The position numbers were made by a program, and so were the translations under genes. Source: Variovorax sp. DXTD-1 (GTDB lineage Bacteria; Pseudomonadota; Gammaproteobacteria; Burkholderiales; Burkholderiaceae_C). From it: a DNA stretch of 64,000 nucleotides. Shown here in pieces: positions 16,074 to 23,968 of the stretch. Within the stretch, counting starts at the first letter, position 1, and each line of letters opens with the position of its first letter. Location: contig NZ_RWKH01000005.1 of the NCBI RefSeq assembly GCF_003984625.1, positions 171,233 to 235,232 of the forward strand. Direction: 5' to 3'. The notes beneath the pieces are model-generated. The model did not search any database and was not told where the DNA came from. It saw only the letters and a program-made list of their open reading frames with translations.

Positions 16074-16304
16074 TCAATGGCATGGCTGAAAACGCGGGCA
16101 CTCCTCGGCCACACGAATAGCGGTCACCGTATTTTTCCCATCGATGCGCCTGGAAGTGAACTTGACCCAAGAGCCCTCGGGAATATCGGCCAGCAGCGAA
16201 CGATCGGCGAGCCTGAAGGTCTGCGTTGTAAACGGAATCTTCGATCGGGGCAGCAGCTTCAATCGAACGTAGAGCTTGTCGCCCGGCTTTTCATACGTCG
16301 ATGT
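16074..16304 (-). pseudogene. CusF-like copper-binding domain, 5'-truncated
   Basis: About 75 C-terminal residues read GDKLYVRLKLLPRSKIPFTT, later IPEGSWVKFTSRRIDGKNTV, ending CPRFQPCH. This resembles the beta-barrel of CusF-like periplasmic metal-binding proteins. The frame stays open upstream to 16478 but the added residues (EFFNRIGRFRP...) are translation of the terminal repeat of the adjacent inverted-repeat element, so the true N-terminus and signal peptide were lost. Likely dead. Confidence 0.5.
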
Positions 16305-16441
16305 GAGTGCGGAACGACACTGTTCGTTCGTCAACGCGCCATTGAGCTTTCGTCGGTCGGCGCGAAGGTTCGCTCGATCGGCGCTGCGACCAAGCGTGGC
16401 ACGCCGGCAGCGCGTGCAGAATGCGACCAACGGCCGGAACC

Positions 16442-16608
16442 GGCCGATTCTGTTGAAAAACTCGGTCGCAGCGTTCACCGCTGCACCGTGGCGAAAATCG
16501 ACCTCTCAGATCGACCCAGGATCGACGATCGCGGCCCAGGGAATGGTTTGACCACCCCTGCAAATGTGCCCAAGAGAGCGCAATTCGAGTTTTTCAACAG
16601 AATCGGCC
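16442..16608. mobile_element. 167-bp MITE-like element with perfect 23-bp inverted ends
   Basis: The left arm 16442-16464 and right arm 16586-16608 are exact reverse complements over 23 nt (core TTCTGTTGAAAAACTCG). Between them are about 120 nt without a supported gene. The arrangement is that of a miniature inverted-repeat element or the ends of an insertion sequence that lost its transposase. No clear target duplication is visible. It abuts the truncated CusF fragment. Confidence 0.6.
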
Positions 16609-16666
16609 AGGAGCGGACCTTCGCGCTATGGCCTCACAAGAGGGCCTCTGTAACATAGCAAAGAAC

Positions 16667-17401
16667 ATGAACATCAACACGCTTGCACGCAAAGCTGCAA
16701 AACCGGGAGGGCCTGAATCCTATGGCGGCGCCGTCGAAGTTGAAGACCTGTTTCGCTTCGTGCTGTTTCATGGCGAAGCGGCGGCTGATGAAATCGAAAG
16801 GCTCTCTAGGCAGCATGGTTGGATGATGGATGGAATGGTGCTGCCAAACGGCAACCTTGTGCGACCAATGGGCCGCTGGGCTCAGATCTGCGTTGCGTTT
16901 GGCCGAGGCGGTGTGGCTGCCCTGCGATCGCAGCTTGACGACCAAACTTCGGCGGGATTTGCGGCCGCCTTTCTTGCTCACGTCGCCAGCGAAGAGAGCG
17001 TGGAAGTGTTGGTGGACTATTGCAAGAGAGTGAGTTGGTCTGCGGCTGATTCCGAGCATCCCGGTTGGAAGGCCATGGCATCCTTGAACGGGCTGTTGAG
17101 CTTCGACGATTGCGTGAAGGTGAGCCCGGCGCTTCTCGACAGCCTTCGACCGATCGTGCTCGCGGCCTTCGCGGCGGCGCCTACGGCAGCCCTTCAGGTC
17201 CTATGTCTATGCACAGTCCGAGGTGTCCCGAGTCCCGGTGCTGTAGCGTGGGCAGAGGCGCTCTTGCCGTCTGACCCCGACGTCCTGCACGCTCGTAACA
17301 TGGCAGTCAAAACCATGCGCAAGCGGCTTGCCCCAGAATACAAAGCGCCGACTCCGGAGCAGAAACGTCAAGTACGCAGGCAACGAGTCGCCGACGTTTG
17401 A
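16667..17401 (+). CDS. Hypothetical protein, helical
   Basis: Unrecognised 244-residue protein. I use ATG 16667 (MNINTLARKAAKPGGPES); the frame is open to 16628 but that part runs into the dispersed repeat. The sequence is Ala/Leu-rich and helical with a central SNGL-type stretch (GWKAMASLNGLLSFDDCVKV) and a basic tail (PEQKRQVRRQRVADV). It suggests a HEAT-like fold but no motif is decisive. Base composition is lower in G+C than in the flanking T6SS region. Could be an immunity-type or cassette-borne gene. Confidence 0.55.
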   Translation: MNINTLARKAAKPGGPESYGGAVEVEDLFRFVLFHGEAAADEIERLSRQHGWMMDGMVLPNGNLVRPMGRWAQICVAFGRGGVAALRSQLDDQTSAGFAAAFLAHVASEESVEVLVDYCKRVSWSAADSEHPGWKAMASLNGLLSFDDCVKVSPALLDSLRPIVLAAFAAAPTAALQVLCLCTVRGVPSPGAVAWAEALLPSDPDVLHARNMAVKTMRKRLAPEYKAPTPEQKRQVRRQRVADV

Positions 17402-17519
17402 CTAAGAAGTAGCTTGCGGCTTAAGCCGACTAAGACAAGCAAGGGCAGAATGCGGCCAGTAACGAACCTTCGCGTAAAGCCTTCAGCACTGAAAGCAAAT
17501 CATCGCGTTAGAACAAAGA

Positions 17520-18008
17520 ATGCATGACGTAAAAGCCCTTGTCGCCTCAGCATCCATACTCGTTGACGTCACTTCTCGCTTCAGTTCGGTAGTTCTATGC
17601 CCATTGGTTCAAGGTTTCGTACTGCTGCCACTGACCGACTCTGTAGTGCGCGACATCGCCGCCGCCCGCACGTCTACCGAGGTAGAACACCCTAAAGTGG
17701 ATGACATGGCGCCTGGTGTTGCCGGGCTTGCAAAGGAACTGTCGCGGGCGGGCCCCGTGGCCTACATCTCAACTGAGTTCTTCGGCGGCGCTGGCGGACA
17801 AGAAGCAGTGGTTTGGGATGGTGGCCGTGTCGCCCTTCTGCTGAGCGATGGTACTGACGGCGGCATCGCGTGGCCGAACAGCCCGGTCAGCCGAGCCCTC
17901 CGCACCATAGGTGTCAGCGCCGAGGACGGCAAAGACGAGTTCGACACCCTGGGCTTAGGTACGCACCGCAGCACGAACGCGTGGGCCGCCGCGCAATCGG
18001 CGGAGTAA
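17520..18008 (+). CDS. Hypothetical protein
   Basis: Unrecognised 162-residue protein. It has the segments YISTEFFGGAGGQEAVVWDG and DFDTLGLG-like DEFDTLGLGTHRSTNAW, a pattern of a compact alpha/beta domain, no signal peptide and no membrane helix. No good ribosome site precedes ATG 17520, so the start is uncertain. The dispersed repeat follows 12 nt after the stop. Sequences with FFGG..Q.A.VW.G are seen in small conserved proteins of unknown role, which supports it being a real gene. Confidence 0.55.
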   Translation: MHDVKALVASASILVDVTSRFSSVVLCPLVQGFVLLPLTDSVVRDIAAARTSTEVEHPKVDDMAPGVAGLAKELSRAGPVAYISTEFFGGAGGQEAVVWDGGRVALLLSDGTDGGIAWPNSPVSRALRTIGVSAEDGKDEFDTLGLGTHRSTNAWAAAQSAE

Positions 18009-18090
18009 AAGCCCGGCATCGGCCACAAGCGGAACTCCAGAGGCGCGGCAGACTTCGGCTGGGGACGAATGTTGAAATTGGAGAGACCGC

Positions 18091-18501
18091 GTGAGCGTCG
18101 AACATAAATTTGGATGGGGTCCCAAGACGATGCCTCCACCGAACGAGGCGGACATGAAGCGCCTGGCAGGCTTGGTTGAACGCGGTGAATTGCATCCAGT
18201 GCTCAATCACACCAAGTGGGCAGAGCTTTGGACCGAGATGCTCGCTGCACCTCCGGAGCAGCACCCTCAGTTCCGGGCTCGCAGCGTGTTCGCGCCGCCG
18301 GACTTTTGCACTACTTGGGACGGCGAGTTTTACTATCACGTCCATTCCGTAGCAGACTTGGAGTGGATGGAGCTACGAGCTGCCTCTTTGACGTGGCTGT
18401 GCGACGCCCTCCAGCGTCACAGCATTCCGTACTCGCTTGAAGCTGGCGTTGTGCGGGTTTGGGGTTACACACGACCCGGTCCACAACCAGAATGGCAGTA
18501 A
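18091..18501 (+). CDS. Small conserved protein, DUF6678-like
   Basis: 136-residue protein starting at GTG 18091, preceded by GGAGAG. The core reads LNHTKWAELWTEMLA, later DFCTTWDGEFYYHVHSVADL and EWMELR, then a C-terminal YSLEAGVVRVWGYTRPG. The KW..LW, WDGEF and EW(M/L)ELR pattern fits a family I recall as DUF6678, of unknown function. No transmembrane segment. It lies in the array of small ORFs and is followed at once by the dispersed repeat. Confidence 0.6.
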   Translation: MSVEHKFGWGPKTMPPPNEADMKRLAGLVERGELHPVLNHTKWAELWTEMLAAPPEQHPQFRARSVFAPPDFCTTWDGEFYYHVHSVADLEWMELRAASLTWLCDALQRHSIPYSLEAGVVRVWGYTRPGPQPEWQ

Positions 18502-18566
18502 GCGGCCAACCAGCCGTTCAGCCGTGCGACAGAATTCGTGCATCTGCGTCTCCCCTGAATGCACCG

Positions 18567-19124
18567 ATGATTTCTTATCCTGCATCCCTTGGCCGCTTGT
18601 GGGCGCTGACCGGCCAGCCGCTGGCCGAAGGTGGCGCGGCATACAGCAGCCATTTCGATGAGATTGGCTTGCTGTTGTCGCTGCCTTTGAAGCCGAACGA
18701 AGATGGGAGGTGCTCTCCCACCAACGTCCTGCGATTCGCCGAAACTGGGGGAGACGGTGTCCAGTTCAGTCTGCTATTGCTCGACGGAACACTTTCCGAA
18801 GATTCACCGGTCGTCATGACGATCCCCATGGCGATGGGCAATAGGACGAATTTCGTCATTGGCGAAAACCTGGGCGACTTTCTCGCTCTAGGCTGCCGTC
18901 GCGGCTACTTCATTCTCGAGCAGTTGGCTTACCGACCGGACTGGCTGCTATCCGAACTCGCAGCCGAGGAGTACGGCAGGGACGTGTCGGACCACCAGAA
19001 GCAATTGCTTGATTCCCTGAGTGCGGCCTTCGGTCTCAACTCGTGGGGAGAGCGTGTCGCCAGTCGGCTCAAGTGGCTCGAGGACGAATACTTCGACCTG
19101 CTGGCGCTACCTCCTGCATCTTGA
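18567..19124 (+). CDS. Hypothetical protein
   Basis: Unrecognised 185-residue protein from ATG 18567 (MISYPASLGRLWALTGQPLA). Segments such as GENLGDFLALGCRRGYFILE and LAYRPDWLLSEL give the texture of a SUKH/SMI1-like immunity fold (a channel-like FL..GC.RGYF stretch) but the match is not strong. No signal peptide. The frame is open upstream to 18459, yet that part covers the dispersed repeat, so the later start is preferred. Confidence 0.5.
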   Translation: MISYPASLGRLWALTGQPLAEGGAAYSSHFDEIGLLLSLPLKPNEDGRCSPTNVLRFAETGGDGVQFSLLLLDGTLSEDSPVVMTIPMAMGNRTNFVIGENLGDFLALGCRRGYFILEQLAYRPDWLLSELAAEEYGRDVSDHQKQLLDSLSAAFGLNSWGERVASRLKWLEDEYFDLLALPPAS

Positions 19125-19218
19125 TCGCCGTCGATGGTGGGAAGAATACGCCAGGAGCGGACATCTACCGCCGGCAGAATCCGAGCGTCCCGATCCCGAG
19201 GTCCATCTCAATTCAGCT

Positions 19219-19602
19219 ATGGAAAAGCGCGAACCGCGGCAATCGAACGTACAGCAGCAAAACGCCCATGCCGAGCGTTCGCTGCGCGCTGAAGCAAGCT
19301 ATTGGAGGCGGCATGGCGTGCCGCCGATCTTGGCCCGTTTGGGAGCGGAGCGAGGTATCCAATGGGACAGATCGATCGTCATAGAACTTGGCGTTGACTT
19401 CCCGGGAATGCCCAGCATCTTTGGGGAGCTAGTGACGCAGGATCACCGGTTCATGGCATTTGAGATCGACACAACGGGCGAAGTACGGGTGGAGCAGTGG
19501 GAGGATGTCACGAGCGTCCAGAATTTCAACGAGCACAATCGAGGCATAGGCGTTGGACGCGGGGCGCTCGCTCTCAGGGTTCTGCGTGAACTGAATGCGT
19601 AG
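19219..19602 (+). CDS. Hypothetical protein
   Basis: Unrecognised 127-residue protein. N-terminal ~40 residues are polar (MEKREPRQSNVQQQNAHAER); the rest reads SIVIELGVDFPGMPSIFGEL, then QDHRFMAFEIDTTGEVR, and ends NRGIGVGRGALALRVLREL. The GxGxGxxALxVLxEL tail looks conserved, arguing for a real protein. ATG 19219 is the first start clear of the preceding repeat; the longer frame from 19021 overlaps the upstream gene and is rejected. Confidence 0.5.
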   Translation: MEKREPRQSNVQQQNAHAERSLRAEASYWRRHGVPPILARLGAERGIQWDRSIVIELGVDFPGMPSIFGELVTQDHRFMAFEIDTTGEVRVEQWEDVTSVQNFNEHNRGIGVGRGALALRVLRELNA

Positions 19603-19715
19603 ATGCAGCGCGCGGCAACACTCGGCCAAGAGCGGAAGTCCGTCACGCCCGCCAGTTTTCCCTTGAAAAGGACGTTGTTGCCGCCTGCGCGCTTGCTACA
19701 GGCGGCAAATCGCGA

Positions 19716-19994
19716 GTGATCGTTGAAAATCCAGAGATGGACGAGAAAATCTGCTTCATCTATTCGCGAGACCGGAAGCATCGGCTCGCTATTTTTCGTC
19801 GAGCATCGGGCGCGTTTGGCTCAGTGGAGGAGTACCACTTCACGAACGATGAAGCTGGCCTTGAAGGATGGGCCTCATTCGCGCCGCGAACCTCGTATTA
19901 CGCCGACCTGGACGTTGCAAAAAGGGAGTCAATCTTTGATGTTTCCTGGCCCGTCGGCGACGAAGGTTTTGTTTCTGCCGCGGACCTCTCGTAG
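19716..19994 (+). CDS. Small hypothetical protein
   Basis: 92-residue (GTG 19716) or 85-residue (ATG 19737, MDEKICFIYSRDRKHRLAIF) protein. The opening DEK(x)xF.YS.D....LAIFRR(x)SG.F resembles a small uncharacterised proteobacterial family. No signal peptide or membrane helix. No convincing ribosome site distinguishes the two starts. Followed nine bases after its stop by the dispersed repeat. Confidence 0.5.
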   Translation: MIVENPEMDEKICFIYSRDRKHRLAIFRRASGAFGSVEEYHFTNDEAGLEGWASFAPRTSYYADLDVAKRESIFDVSWPVGDEGFVSAADLS

Positions 19995-20043
19995 GCATCT
20001 GTCGGCCAAGACCAGACCTTCACCTCTGTCGTCCAATCCACTC

Positions 20044-20412
20044 ATGACTTCGACACCCATCTCATCCGCGGGAGCTAAGCCCAAGCTGAAATGGGTGCTT
20101 CTACAAGGCTTGCTGGTGCTGGCTTTCTTCTCGCTGAGCGCGCTGGTGATTGAGGCGGCATTTGCGATCCCCATAAGCCGATACCAAGCTGATTACGGGC
20201 GAGTCCCAGCCAATCTGTCGCACTGCGACGCTGTATATTTGCCAGGGAAGCGTGGTCTCTCCCCAAGGTGCGCGAAGTTTGGATCCGTGGAGACGAATCC
20301 CGCTGGCTTTGCGGCGCTCGGCTTTGGCTTGAGCGCCACTGTGTTTCTGCTCGCCTTGTCTACTCGGCCTAGGCGGGGACTGCGATTCGGTCGTAAGCCG
20401 GAGGCCTGCTGA
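20044..20412 (+). CDS. Small two-helix membrane protein
   Basis: 122-residue protein from ATG 20044. Two hydrophobic segments are at ~18-42 (VLLQGLLVLAFFSLSALVIE) and ~89-110 (FAALGFGLSATVFLLALS), joined by a polar, Cys-containing loop (SHCDAVYLPGKRGLSPRC). The two loop cysteines could form a periplasmic disulfide. Function unknown. The dispersed repeat begins at the very next base after the stop. Confidence 0.5.
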   Translation: MTSTPISSAGAKPKLKWVLLQGLLVLAFFSLSALVIEAAFAIPISRYQADYGRVPANLSHCDAVYLPGKRGLSPRCAKFGSVETNPAGFAALGFGLSATVFLLALSTRPRRGLRFGRKPEAC

Positions 20413-20495
20413 CGGCCGGGAGCGGTCTCCCGTCAACGTGTGCTTGCGGACGCCCGACCGCCGAGACAAACCCTCCTTTGAGCTAACCTTCACCG

Positions 20496-20972
20496 ATGCA
20501 TGTACGTGGGATCTCGCTGCGGCCCGTTCGCAATGGAATTGCCCCGTTGGATGCCGCCAATCGCCTTCAGTTCGATGGACGGAACCCTGCGCTTAAGGGG
20601 TACTTCAGCCTCATTGCACCAGCGTTCCAGGAGTTTTGCATCGACGATTTCAAAATCGGTGACCTCCACATGCTCGCGGCGGCCTCAGGCGACCGCCTTG
20701 CTCATGCTTTAGAGATTTGCTCTCGCATAGAGAATGCGCTCGACAGTCGTCCCGAGGCATGGCGCGTATACCTTGGTTCAATCAAGCGCCCCGGAAGTCC
20801 CGAAGTGCCGCTGCAACCGTTGATCATTCGCCGAAAAGCAATTCAGATCGTTCGTGCTGTGACACGCATGCTGGCAATCGCTCGCCGGAATTCAGCGGAG
20901 GTGGTGTTCGGAGGAGGTACGTTCTACTGGCCTCTATCAGGCATCAAGCTGAAGCCGGGCGAAGAGTACTAG
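20496..20972 (+). CDS. Hypothetical protein
   Basis: Unrecognised 158-residue protein from ATG 20496. It is helical in the middle (GDRLAHALEICSRIENALDS) with a basic stretch (IIRRKAIQIVRAVTRMLAIA) and a C-terminal FGGGTFYWPLSGIKLKPGEEY. No signal peptide. Last of the run of small + strand ORFs. The next 243 nt to the - strand mini-gene contain no supported feature. Confidence 0.45.
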   Translation: MHVRGISLRPVRNGIAPLDAANRLQFDGRNPALKGYFSLIAPAFQEFCIDDFKIGDLHMLAAASGDRLAHALEICSRIENALDSRPEAWRVYLGSIKRPGSPEVPLQPLIIRRKAIQIVRAVTRMLAIARRNSAEVVFGGGTFYWPLSGIKLKPGEEY

Positions 20973-21215
20973 TCTTAGTGAGGAAATCCGCCCTCTGGAT
21001 GTCTTCTATCCGCTGACTTGGGTGACGGCTATGGGCCCATCTGAGACGTTGAAAGCAGCCGGTCGAATCCACAGGTCGACGCAAAAGCGGAGCACACGCG
21101 TGGATCCAATGGCGCGAGATCGAAATTTGCGAAGGTTCAACGGCGCGCTGCGCGAAGGTCGGATGGCACCGGTGGTGTGATTGAAGGATGGCCCCGGGCC
21201 TCGCAACGCTAAGGT

Positions 21216-21344
21216 TCATTGGCGTTCCGCAGTGAGCCGGGCGCGCGTGAATACGGTGGCGGGCTCGCTGGCTTGTGCGGCCGCTGCGCCAATTGCCACA
21301 ACGCTCATTGCCGAAACGATGATTCTGCGCATCGTTCTCGTCAT
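21216..21344 (-). CDS. Very short secreted protein candidate
   Basis: A 42-codon ORF with a strong AGAGGAG ribosome site seven bases before its ATG. It encodes a clear signal peptide (RRIIVSAMSVVAIGAAAAQA) and only about 18 further residues (SEPATVFTRARLTAERQ). It resembles the head of the DUF4148-type small exported proteins common in Burkholderiales, possibly cut short by mutation. It is divergent from the FAH gene. Confidence 0.45.
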   Translation of the reverse strand: MTRTMRRIIVSAMSVVAIGAAAAQASEPATVFTRARLTAERQ

Positions 21345-21456
21345 CGTTGACTCCTCTGTAGTATTGATCGGCCCGCGACTGACGGGCCGCATTCTTGCAT
21401 CAAAGCATGGCGCTACGATCACCCTTCTACCGACAAACCCAAGAGAGACAATTCCC

Positions 21457-22644
21457 ATGCCGCTGAACCTCGACACCTCTTCGAGCCTCCCGCAAGACGC
21501 CGCGCGTGCCACGCTTGTCGGCCGCCTATGGCAACCCGGCGTCGGGCCGGTCCTGGTGGCCGTCCATGAGGGCGGGCTGCACGACCTTTCCAAGCTCGCG
21601 CCCACGATGAGCGACCTGCTTGAAGCCAAGGAGCCGCCATCCGATGCGGTGCGGCGCGCGTTGCAGGGCGGCCAGGCGCCGCGCATCGCCTCGCTGGACG
21701 AGGCCATTGCCAACAGCGACGCAACGGCGCGCGACGAAGCGAAGCCCTGGCTGCTCGCGCCTTGCGACCTGCAGGCGATCAAGGCCAGCGGCGTGACATT
21801 CGTTGAAAGCCTGCTCGAACGCGTGATCGAAGAGCAGGCGCGCGGCGATGCATCGCGTGCCGAGGCCACGCGCGCCGCGCTGGGCGGCGTGCTCGGCGAC
21901 AACCTCGCGGGCATCGTGCCGGGCTCGGCCGAGGCCGCAAAGGTGAAAGAGGTGCTGCTGGCACAGGGCGCATGGTCGCAGTACCTCGAAGTGGGCATCG
22001 GCCCCGATGCGGAGATTTTCACCAAGGCTCCGGTGCTCTCTTCGGTGGGCACCGGTGCCGACATCGGCATTCACTCCGCATCGGTGTGGAACAACCCCGA
22101 GCCCGAAGTCGTGCTGGCCGTGAACAGCCGCGGCCAAACGCTGGGCGCGGCGCTCGGCAACGACGTCAACCTGCGCGACTTCGAAGGCCGCAGTGCGCTG
22201 CTGCTCGGCAAGGCGAAGGACAACAACGCTTCCTGCGCGATCGGCCCGTTCATCCGCTTGTTCGATGCGCACTTCGGCATCGGCGACGTCCGGCGCATCA
22301 CGGTCGCGCTCGAAGTCACCGGCCCCGAAGGCTTCAAGCTCGAAGGCTCGAGCTCGCTCTCGAAGATCAGTCGCGATCCGCTCGACCTGGTGTCGCAAGC
22401 CATCGGCGTGCACCACGACTACCCCGACGGCCTCATGTTGTTTCTCGGCACGATGTTCGCGCCGACACAAGACCGTCATGGTCCTGGGCAAGGATTCACC
22501 CATGTCGTCGGCGATCGCGTCCGAATCGCCGCGCCGGAACTTGGCGCCCTCGTGAATCGCGTGGTTCATTCGGACCAGGCGCCACGGTGGACTTTTGGGT
22601 TAAGCGCATTGATGCGCAATCTTGGTGGGCGCGGGTTGCTGTAA
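21457..22644 (+). CDS. Fumarylacetoacetate hydrolase family protein
   Basis: 395-residue enzyme of the FAH superfamily, which cleaves or dehydrates 2-keto acids with a divalent metal. The N-terminal ~120 residues form a small domain typical of the AraD1-like (2-keto-3-deoxy sugar acid dehydratase) branch, then TFVESLLERVIEEQARGD. The C-terminal FAH core has the metal-binding PEPEVVLAVNSRGQTLG and GNDVNLRDFEG. AAGAGAGA precedes ATG 21457; the frame is open upstream but without a start signal. The substrate is uncertain: a sugar-acid dehydratase is the best guess. Confidence 0.88.
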   Translation: MPLNLDTSSSLPQDAARATLVGRLWQPGVGPVLVAVHEGGLHDLSKLAPTMSDLLEAKEPPSDAVRRALQGGQAPRIASLDEAIANSDATARDEAKPWLLAPCDLQAIKASGVTFVESLLERVIEEQARGDASRAEATRAALGGVLGDNLAGIVPGSAEAAKVKEVLLAQGAWSQYLEVGIGPDAEIFTKAPVLSSVGTGADIGIHSASVWNNPEPEVVLAVNSRGQTLGAALGNDVNLRDFEGRSALLLGKAKDNNASCAIGPFIRLFDAHFGIGDVRRITVALEVTGPEGFKLEGSSSLSKISRDPLDLVSQAIGVHHDYPDGLMLFLGTMFAPTQDRHGPGQGFTHVVGDRVRIAAPELGALVNRVVHSDQAPRWTFGLSALMRNLGGRGLL

Positions 22645-22663
22645 ACGTTCTTTCTACGCTTTA

Positions 22664-22682
22664 AAAGGAGTTGTACTCCTTT
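22664..22682. terminator. Hairpin AAAGGAGT-TGT-ACTCCTTT after the FAH gene
   Basis: Perfect 8-bp stem with a 3-nt loop, 20 nt after the FAH stop. It ends in TTT, so it may be a weak terminator of the FAH transcript. The stem is A/T-rich at its base, and it could instead be an operator ahead of the T6SS operon. A second palindrome, AGCAA-TGTG-TTGCT, follows at 22703-22716. Confidence 0.45.
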
Positions 22683-22757
22683 GTAATTCATAGGCAGCAC
22701 GTAGCAATGTGTTGCTGTTGACCGCGCTTCGCGTTCCCCTCAAGATAACCATTGTTG

Positions 22758-23861
22758 ATGGTTGTTAATAAAAGGGAGATGGCGTTGCCGCCAAGCGAGA
22801 TCGAACTACTGCAGTCGCCTGTTGAAGGCCCGCTTCCGTGCGGCGAAGACCTCGAATACGACCCCGACTTCATGGCGTTGCAGCAGGCAACGACCGGAAA
22901 GCGGGAGCAGCAGTTCGGCTCGACCATCATTCCGGCCGAGCCGCCCGACTGGGCTCGCGTCGAACGCATCGCAAAGCAACTGTGCCAACGCACGCTCGAC
23001 CTGCGCGTGCTGGTTCCGCTCACGCTGGCGTGGACCGAGAGCCGCGGGCTGCCCGGCTATGTCGACGGCCTGCGCGTGGTCGACGGTGTGCTGCAAAAGT
23101 TTTGGGACGACGTGCATCCGCGCGTGGTCGATGAAGGTTTCGAAGACCCGCTGCCGCGCATGAATGCGCTGGCCGCATTGGCCGAAGCCGAGGGATTGGG
23201 GCGCAGCGTGCGCGATGCGCGCCTGCTCGAAGACGCCGGCGTGTCGATGAGCCTGCGGCAGGTCGAGGCGCTGCTCGATTCGAGCAAGGCCGACCAGATC
23301 GACTACCCGGGCGGCATCGGCCGGCTGCGCGAAGTGGCACGCCGTGCGCAAGAAAAAGCGGCGCCGCCGGTGCTGGCATTGCATGCGGCGCTGGAGCTGC
23401 TGCAACGGATTCGCGAGACCTCGGAGCGAGCCCTGGGACAAAGCTGGGCGCCCGATTTTTCCAGGCTCGAACGTTCTCTTCGCACCGTGGTGCAACTGCT
23501 GCCTGAGCAGGCCCAGCAGACTCTGGCCGAAGCATCGGAAGCTGCGCAAGGCAGTGAGGCAGGGCAATCGGCCTCGCCGGTGCAAGGCTCTGCCAGTGCT
23601 GCCAACGGTGCGAGCGGCCAGCGCGTAGCGGGTATTAAAGATATTGAAATATCGAATCGTGATGATGTGCAGCTGTTGCTGGAAAAGGCGTGCCAATACA
23701 TGGAACGCACCGAACCCAGCCACCCGGCACCCATGCTCATCCGAAGAGCGCAAAGGCTGCTGGACCTCAACTTCTTCCAGATCATCGAAGAACTCGTGCC
23801 CGAGGGCTTGCAGAAGATTGAAAGCCTGGCGGGGCGCTCGCTGAGTGCGGGCACCGAATAG
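22758..23861 (+). CDS. tssA: T6SS protein TssA (ImpA N-terminal domain)
   Basis: Baseplate and tail-polymerisation cap protein. About 367 residues with the ImpA_N signature PCGEDLEYDPDFMALQQA near the N-terminus, a middle helical domain and an Ala/Ser/Gly-rich linker (~240-285) before a short C-terminal TssA domain (RRAQRLLDLNFFQIIEELVP). The start is unsettled: ATG 22758, ATG 22779 and TTG 22785 share the frame, and AAAGGGAG just before 22779 would fit the TTG best. It heads operon A. Confidence 0.92.
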   Translation: MVVNKREMALPPSEIELLQSPVEGPLPCGEDLEYDPDFMALQQATTGKREQQFGSTIIPAEPPDWARVERIAKQLCQRTLDLRVLVPLTLAWTESRGLPGYVDGLRVVDGVLQKFWDDVHPRVVDEGFEDPLPRMNALAALAEAEGLGRSVRDARLLEDAGVSMSLRQVEALLDSSKADQIDYPGGIGRLREVARRAQEKAAPPVLALHAALELLQRIRETSERALGQSWAPDFSRLERSLRTVVQLLPEQAQQTLAEASEAAQGSEAGQSASPVQGSASAANGASGQRVAGIKDIEISNRDDVQLLLEKACQYMERTEPSHPAPMLIRRAQRLLDLNFFQIIEELVPEGLQKIESLAGRSLSAGTE

Positions 23862-23968
23862 AAGTGCCGACAAAAAAAGAGGCAGGGCGGCGAGCAGCGC
23901 GAGAACGCAAGGTCAGATTGGTCAGAGGCAACTCCGACCCACACGCATAGAGATTCAAGAGGAAGCTT

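Larger units (their letters stand above)
16604..20433 (+). repeat. Dispersed degenerate ~21-nt motif following small ORFs (eight copies here, one more at 12275)
   Basis: A motif close to CGGCCARGAGCGGACCTTCG recurs in the same orientation at 16604, 17453, 18020, 18503, 19148, 19623, 20003 and 20413, with another at 12275-12295. The 12275 copy lies 26 nt after the MFS stop. The copies from 17453 on each start 1-52 nt after the stop codon of a small + strand ORF; the one at 16604 lies before the first such ORF and overlaps the right inverted end of the 167-bp element. Similarity decays from near identity (12275 and 16604) to partial (18503). None folds convincingly as a terminator. Confidence 0.5.

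Noticed and set aside
16304..16478. N-terminal part of the CusF-like reading frame
   Set aside because: Translated from a repeat arm and non-homologous DNA; not part of the protein.
16604..20433. Integron attC sites after the small ORFs
   Set aside because: No RYYYAAC/GTTRRRY core pairs and no conserved folded structure; no integrase is in the window.
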